Shown: in pieces, positions 55,022 to 60,000 of the stretch | Numbering within the stretch: the stretch's first letter is position 1 | How the letters are laid out: each line of letters opens with the position of its first letter | Assembly: GCA_030141605.1 (NCBI GenBank) | Contig: JAQGDQ010000289.1 | Span: 1 to 60,000, forward strand | Source of the DNA: Tubiluchus corallicola | Taxonomy: Eukaryota > Priapulida > Priapulimorpha > Priapulimorphida > Tubiluchidae | Reading direction: 5' to 3' | Length of the DNA: 60,000 nucleotides | The notes under the pieces: model-generated | Databases searched by the model: none | Told to the model about the DNA's origin: nothing | What the model saw: only the letters and a program-made list of their open reading frames with translations | Position numbers and translations under genes: made by a program

Positions 55022-55758
55022 ACGTTTATAATCGACTACGTAATCAAACTTTTGCAAATCAACTCCAAACTAGATACCTTTGACGAGTTGTTCAGAGCTA
55101 CTCACAGTTTCTGCATGTATGAAATTTTGAAATTTGTATTATTTCGTTATGAATATTATGTGAAATGAAAAGTGTAAATAAAAATGTTTGCTTGTTTAAG
55201 AAAAATTAAAACAAATGCATAATACTGTCATTATTTTATGAATATTCTGAAACCACTTATTACTGCTTAACGTGAAAATACTACTACTACTAATAATAAT
55301 AATAATAACTTTTAATCTTATACGTGTGCCTGCATATAAATTGTGCATGTGTAGATATTTTTCCTGTAGTACAATTGTACTTTCCTTCATTTTTCTTTTA
55401 TTTATTTTGTTAATAACAAATGTATTAATTCAAGAAAAATGTCACCAAAACTTCTATCACATGCATGAGATTATATTTTTTTCTTAAAATGTAACATACC
55501 AGTAATATATAAGCTTTAAACAAAAGTGCTGTCCTATAAAAAATTATTATAATTGATAAATAAGCAATATTTAAATAGAGAAAAAGTAAAACATATTCTA
55601 GACAAGTAAGAACTAGAATAAAATCATGTTACAAAAACATAATATACGCTTAGTACTTATTTTAAGACTGGGCGGAAGCTTGGAACGCTACCTCCTTGGC
55701 CACGCCTCTTTACTGTCGGAGGCGGTTCATTGTATATGGTAAGAGCTACAAGAGATTT

Positions 55759-55773
55759 ACGCTAGATGGCAGC
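55759..55773 (+). promoter_or_regulatory. CTCF-like motif between Meis and the BTB gene
   Basis: ACGCTAGATGGCAGC matches 14 of 15 positions of the vertebrate consensus CCRSYAGRKGGCRSY. It adjoins a GC-rich patch (55667-55730: GGCCACGCCTC, GGAGGCGG) and a dispersed repeat, so it may belong to a mobile repeat instead of an insulator. Confidence 0.3.
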
Positions 55774-55795
55774 ATCTTACGATGCTTTACAATAA

Positions 55796-55930
55796 GGCTG
55801 TAATCGACCAGCGACTATTGAATATACTATAGGGTTCAGTAGTCTCTGAATCGATTGAACTTATGTAAAAAATGTATTGATAGCAAAAGATTTTTCGCGG
55901 CTATTATTTTTATGTCGTCTAATGTGTAAC
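55796..55930. repeat. Dispersed repeat, copy 1
   Basis: It shares an ordered series of phrases with the segment at 56980-57130: AATCGACCAG..GACTATTGAAT, a GTTCA.TAGTCTC.GAAT.G stretch, GAACTTAT.TAAAAAA.GTA, then TTTT.GCGGCT.TATTT and ATG.CGT. Similarity by eye is about 70%. Both contain an ACTATTGAAT / TTCA(A/G)TAGT inverted pair, so they can fold. The family is not recognised; both copies have the same orientation. Confidence 0.55.
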
Positions 55931-56398
55931 AAAATAAAACGGAAAATACGGTATTATTATTATCTTGTTATTATTATTATCTATACATATACAGTATATT
56001 TATAGGACGATTTTGTGCATGAATATATAAATAATTACAACTACCATACATTTCCTATAAAAAATCCTAAATCAATATAATATTAAATATATTTTAAGAC
56101 ATCGAACGTTAACATAATTTAGTACACAAAACGTCCCAATAATCCAACTACGGTGACTGTAATTATTAAATAATTAGAAAATTTTTAAGACTTCTTTCGT
56201 AAAACACGAACTTAATTAGTTTATTTAAATTCAAAAACTGTATGATATTTTTTACATTTGTCTAAGTTATTGTCTAATATGCTTTTCATTACAATGTTTA
56301 CATCAAATTTTGTAAACAATGTAATTATTGTACTGTCGCTGAATAATGATAGTATACTGGGGCTACTGGCTTGGTTCTATAATATTAGAGCACCTATT

Positions 56399-56401
<3 letters not shown>

Positions 56402-56440
<39 letters not shown>

Positions 56441-56480
56441 CGCGCGTGCGTGCGTGTGTGTGTGTGTGTGGGGGGGGGGG
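56402..56480. repeat. (TG)n(CG)n(TG)n plus G run
   Basis: About fifteen TG pairs, seven CG pairs, TGCG units, more TG, then twelve G. The alternating purine-pyrimidine run is a strong Z-DNA former and the G run could join G-quadruplex or triplex structures. Confidence 0.95.
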
Positions 56481-56839
56481 GTGATCACAGACTTAATCGG
56501 TGAAGCCTTGTGCTGATTGACTATGTGGCTCGTGCAGGTAAAATTGTACAATAGGTATAACTGGGCTGGTGGGAATATCAGTAAAGAGGTTTGCAGGAGA
56601 CAGAAAGATTTGGGACTGGGAGCAGTACCAGAATGTGAATTAACATGTGACAATTAAGCTACCTAGGTACCGTACATGTCTATTAAAGTCTGCTATTTGT
56701 TTAGACGTCAAAGGAATACAACTAAGGCACTGTGGCGCTAGGGCAGGTGACCTGCAATAAAGGATCATTTGAAGGACAGAAGCCAAGGAAAAATAAACCG
56801 ATAATAAACACAGATAACACACTGCAATTCACATGCTAA

Positions 56840-56844
56840 CAAGG

Positions 56845-56881
<37 letters not shown>

Positions 56882-56935
56882 TATATATTATATGTTTTAT
56901 ATAATGTTATATATATTATCTGTTATACATTTTAT
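56840..56935. repeat. (TA)n and TATAATATA-rich tract
   Basis: TA run (56847-56874) followed by self-complementary ATATAATATATTATATATTA sequence; no gene. Confidence 0.9.
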
Positions 56936-56979
56936 AATTTTTTATAATGTTATGCAGCTTGCAGCCTAACTGTAGAAAC

Positions 56980-57130
56980 TACAGTTGAAATCGACCAGGA
57001 CTATTGAATGCACGATACTGAGCGTTCAATAGTCTCCGAATTGTTAGAACTTATTTAAAAAACGTAAATATACTTATGAATTGAGTAAAGACAAATCAAA
57101 GGAATTTTTGCGGCTGCTATTTTATGCCGT
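56980..57130. repeat. Dispersed repeat, copy 2
   Basis: Second copy of the repeat at 55796-55930, same orientation, with about 25 extra bases in its 3' half. Its internal inverted pair is more perfect (GACTATTGAA and TTCAATAGTC, 56999-57051). It lies downstream of the BTB-BACK gene's stop, within a possible 3' UTR or intergenic DNA. Confidence 0.55.
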
Positions 57131-57673
57131 GTGGTGAGGAAGTACTGATAAGAAGACATTATATACAGCGTTTGTCACCGCTCTCTCCCCAAACATTTTA
57201 CACCAAATTTATGTGTTGTGGCAGTTCAAATTAGTATGTGTTTATGCAAGTTAGCAATTTCAAAAGCCCGTTGAAATACCAGAATCTGTGAGAAAATCAA
57301 AAGAACAACCAGTTTAATTTTTATTTTATACGCATCTTTAGTGCATTGTGGAAAAAATTATGTTCCCGGTTGCTATGAAATATTTTACTACAGAAAAAAA
57401 AATTAGTGCTGCAAGGATGAAAATTGAGACTTGCCAAATGATAATTAGAGCATGCAATTTCTAGGCAGAACATTCAAGCTACTACTAACTCGAAATTTTT
57501 AGCATCTCCTTTTTTCTTCAGTTTATGAAACAGTCCTTATAAAAAGTTAAAGTCCAAAAATTTAGGTTGATTATTTATACCAAATCTTTTTTTTACACAG
57601 AGCCTTAATTAAAATATTGAGTTGCTGTAAAATAAATTGATGTGAACTATAATATTTAAGCATCTGGCTGTAA

Positions 57674-59173
57674 TCATACATATCTGTTGTAAATTTGGAA
57701 AGCTTTCAGCGTCACTTTGAAAGTCACAATTTGTCCACTATCTACAAAACCATTCCTAGAGTCGATTAATGAGTTATACTGCAAAAAATTATCTTCAAGC
57801 CAGTAGGCTGGGCATATGTCTTCATTGAGTAACCGCCTGATGTTCTGTTCAGTGTCCTGATTGACTAAATCCATCGCTGAGTTTTTTTGGATGGAAAATC
57901 CACTATGGCTGTAGCCAGCTTGTGGTTTAATTATTACGTTCACACAGCATCCCAAACTGCCAGCACCTTCTGTTGAGTCTGTGTTGTGGCAATTGGCACT
58001 GCAACACCTGAAGATGCCCAGTTCCCAGCGTGCTCGCGCAATGGGAGTGTCCGCTTCACTGAAGAAAAATGCACCCCCTCCAGGCGTTAGACAAGATCGG
58101 CAAATGTCCTCTAGTTGCACCTTGTAAATAATAGTACCTTCTCCCATCCATGGATTTAATGGTCTTTGACATTGAGCGAACATTGACTTTTGGCTTCCTG
58201 AAGCAAACATGGTCAACATGACATTTACAATCTCTGAATCCGTTAATAGTCCAGAAACTGCTGGTCCAGCACAGAATTCTCTGGGGTCCATCAGAGGAAA
58301 TCTGATTTCGTAGAGTATTGCATCCAACACTTTGCGTCTGTTAGTTACAGACGATTCCAGACCTTTTCTCCAACAATGTGCTTCTGCCCAGTTCATTACT
58401 GCTTCAAAAATATCTGATTCGGTAACAGAAGCATTGGCTATTTGGACGGTCATTAGTACACTGCTGTAACAGAGGCTTGCAAATCCTTCAGAGTTGAAAA
58501 CTTCCTTTGGATTGCGGTCAATGATCTGCAGGCATTTCTGCTGAAGGTCGTCTTTCTCATAAAGTCTACTGCCTTCTAATACATCACAAACGCTATCTAC
58601 CGTAAGATTAGATTCGATATAAGCAAATGCCTGGTCTTCCAGGTTCTTGATGGAATACTTTCTTGCAGCGTAGACTATTTCAAAAGCTGTGTCGGCTGTG
58701 ATATCTACATCATCAGTGTAGATGAACTCCAGCATCTTGTTGAAGACAGTAGGACTGATGTCAGGAATTGCAATTACCATTCTATTTGGATCTGCCATTC
58801 TTCCCATGAACATTCTGTAAAAAACTTTGCTGCTGATTGCAAGAACAAATTTGCTAGCTCCAATTGATATCGATTCTTTACCAACCAAAAATTCGACATC
58901 GGAAAACAACTCATTGTCTAAGTTTAACAGAGTGCGAAGTCTATCTGTCCATCCTCGTTTACTGTTCAATAGTTCGATAGTTGAATCAATTTCCAATTCT
59001 GAAACAGGACTGTAAGACATTTTGTTGTTTTCAGAATTTATGGAGTTTACTGATGGACCTGAGGTTTCGATTTTCAGACATTCTCGTTGGACTGCCGTGG
59101 TGATTACTTTTGATGCTACGTTGTGTTCCAAACGTTTTGAAACAGCATTAGAATAGTGAACAGAATCACGCAT
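57674..59173 (-). CDS. BTB-BACK protein with MATH-like C-terminus
   Basis: A single uninterrupted 499-codon frame. The BTB/POZ domain lies at about residues 85-190 (ELFSDVEFLVG, ISSKVFYRMFMG, MLEFIYTDDVDI, AARKYSIKNLE). BACK lies at about 195-325 (SRLYEKDDLQQKCLQII, the helix with MNWAEAHC, FPLMDPREF). Both are most like the BTBD2/3/6 family, whose members act as Cullin-3 ubiquitin-ligase adaptors. In that family the C-terminus is a PHR domain. Here residues 345-490 instead show ARWELGIF, GCCVNVII, and near the end FLQYNSLIDSRNGFVDSGQ then IVTFKV, which resembles the last strands of a MATH/TRAF-like fold; that is inference. Met52 is a possible alternative start. There is no intron, so it is either a genuine single-exon gene or an old retrocopy with an intact frame. 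A possible acceptor (TTCTAG) lies about 30 bases upstream of the ATG. Confidence 0.88.
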   Translation of the reverse strand: MRDSVHYSNAVSKRLEHNVASKVITTAVQRECLKIETSGPSVNSINSENNKMSYSPVSELEIDSTIELLNSKRGWTDRLRTLLNLDNELFSDVEFLVGKESISIGASKFVLAISSKVFYRMFMGRMADPNRMVIAIPDISPTVFNKMLEFIYTDDVDITADTAFEIVYAARKYSIKNLEDQAFAYIESNLTVDSVCDVLEGSRLYEKDDLQQKCLQIIDRNPKEVFNSEGFASLCYSSVLMTVQIANASVTESDIFEAVMNWAEAHCWRKGLESSVTNRRKVLDAILYEIRFPLMDPREFCAGPAVSGLLTDSEIVNVMLTMFASGSQKSMFAQCQRPLNPWMGEGTIIYKVQLEDICRSCLTPGGGAFFFSEADTPIARARWELGIFRCCSANCHNTDSTEGAGSLGCCVNVIIKPQAGYSHSGFSIQKNSAMDLVNQDTEQNIRRLLNEDICPAYWLEDNFLQYNSLIDSRNGFVDSGQIVTFKVTLKAFQIYNRYV

Positions 59174-60000
59174 CGCGCTGGTTTCTTTACGAACGCTGTC
59201 TAGAATTTTTCAATGTATAAGCATTGTTAAGACGCAAATTATTGTTTGCGCGCATTCCTACAAAGATGCATCATCCAGTCAAAAGTCACAATAAACTTTT
59301 CATGCTATTAAATTGCTTATACTGTATATGTATACCGGCAAATAATTACCAAATGCATATAATCTTACGCGAATTAATTACTTACTTTCATGGTGATGTT
59401 TCACCCAGCATGAGGAGTGCTACATTAAACATATATAAAAATATTACATATTAAAAAATGTGGTAGCCGCACAGATTTTAATAAAAAGTCGTAAAACCCA
59501 AAAACGGTCTAAAACGCTGTATTTTTTTCAGTTCTTCAATAACAGACAGCCTACCTTCGATAAATTCGTTATGATCATTATCTTCTTCATTGTATAATTC
59601 CCTATCATTATCATTAACAGCGACAATAGTAAAGCAATAACAAAAGTAGTGCAAGGAATGACGACAACAACAGTTATTATTAAAGAATTATGTTTATTAT
59701 TCTGAGTAACTCTGAGTTAAACAACTTTCTACATAAAGAACACACACACGGGCTGTCGTGTGCTGCCACCTGTAAGTCGCGAAAGCAGATCTTAAACAAA
59801 CTTTTCAATGATTTCAATCATCACCGCTGGATTTCTTCTTATTTAAAAATATCTTGTTATGTATGTTTATAATATAAAATAGGTGCTAAACGCGAGGCAT
59901 AAATTAAAACCCATTACGTCATGCAGTAATTTATACACAGGCATTTAAACATCAATTAACTGTCATGCAAAGTCAGATCAACTGCATTATCTATAAATCT
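59174..60000. other. Upstream flank of the BTB-BACK gene
   Basis: AT-rich, with no coding frame I can support. Should contain the promoter or upstream untranslated exons of the BTB gene. No distinct motif recognised. Confidence 0.5.

Larger units (their letters stand above)
53318..57673. other. Intergenic region between Meis and the BTB-BACK gene
   Basis: Includes the presumed Meis promoter and 5' UTR (CpG-richer to about 53770), then AT-rich sequence with palindromes, TG/CG and TA repeats and two dispersed repeats. No TATA box or transcription start could be fixed. The BTB gene's 3' UTR must lie at the right end; a minus-strand AATAAA is present near 57315-57325 as TTTTATTTT on the plus strand. 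Confidence 0.7.

Overview
This window is metazoan nuclear DNA. It is AT-rich and gene-poor, with consensus GT-AG introns of 1 to more than 15 kb, many microsatellites, and debris of LINEs and small DNA transposons. The dominant gene is a Meis/homothorax-type TALE homeobox gene, so the organism is an animal. The Meis protein is bilaterian-like but divergent (for example IRQERPYY where vertebrates have VRAEKPLF). I suspect an aquatic invertebrate but cannot assign a phylum from this sequence.

Layout: (1) Positions 10755-53317, minus strand, hold the first seven coding exons of the Meis gene. All seven exons have matching phases and GT-AG borders. They encode 341 residues: a His/Ala-rich N-terminus, the bipartite Meis (HM1/HM2) domain that binds PBC partners, a low-complexity linker, and the first half of the homeodomain. 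The rest of the homeodomain, with the TALE loop and DNA-recognition helix, lies beyond the left edge; I searched 1-10754 and did not find it. (2) The large introns hold most of the transposon debris. This includes a 5'-inverted LINE fragment (about 17808-19304), a second LINE RT scrap (about 36040-36240), a TA-flanked 811 bp element (4247-5057), a pogo/Tigger-like 474 bp element (21252-21725), a 101 bp palindromic MITE (29490-29590), an 88 bp hAT-like MITE (30303-30390), a foldback element with a TTAGGG-like core (about 3470-3722), a 163 bp tandem repeat (8972-9490) and a degenerate tandem block (37130-37990). They also contain short palindromes resembling POU, CREB and homeodomain sites. (3) Positions 53318-57673 are intergenic. 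A CpG-richer stretch next to the Meis start carries a Pbx-Meis-like motif and a possible divergent first exon on the plus strand, and further right lie a CTCF-like motif, AT-rich palindromes and two copies of a dispersed repeat. (4) Positions 57674-59173, minus strand, hold an uninterrupted 499-codon BTB-BACK gene whose C-terminal third looks MATH-like rather than PHR.

The two well-supported genes lie in tandem on the minus strand. Nothing in the sequence links them functionally: Meis is a transcription factor and PBC/Hox cofactor, and the BTB-BACK protein is probably a Cullin-3 adaptor. I found no bacterial-type system, CRISPR array, rRNA or intact tRNA.
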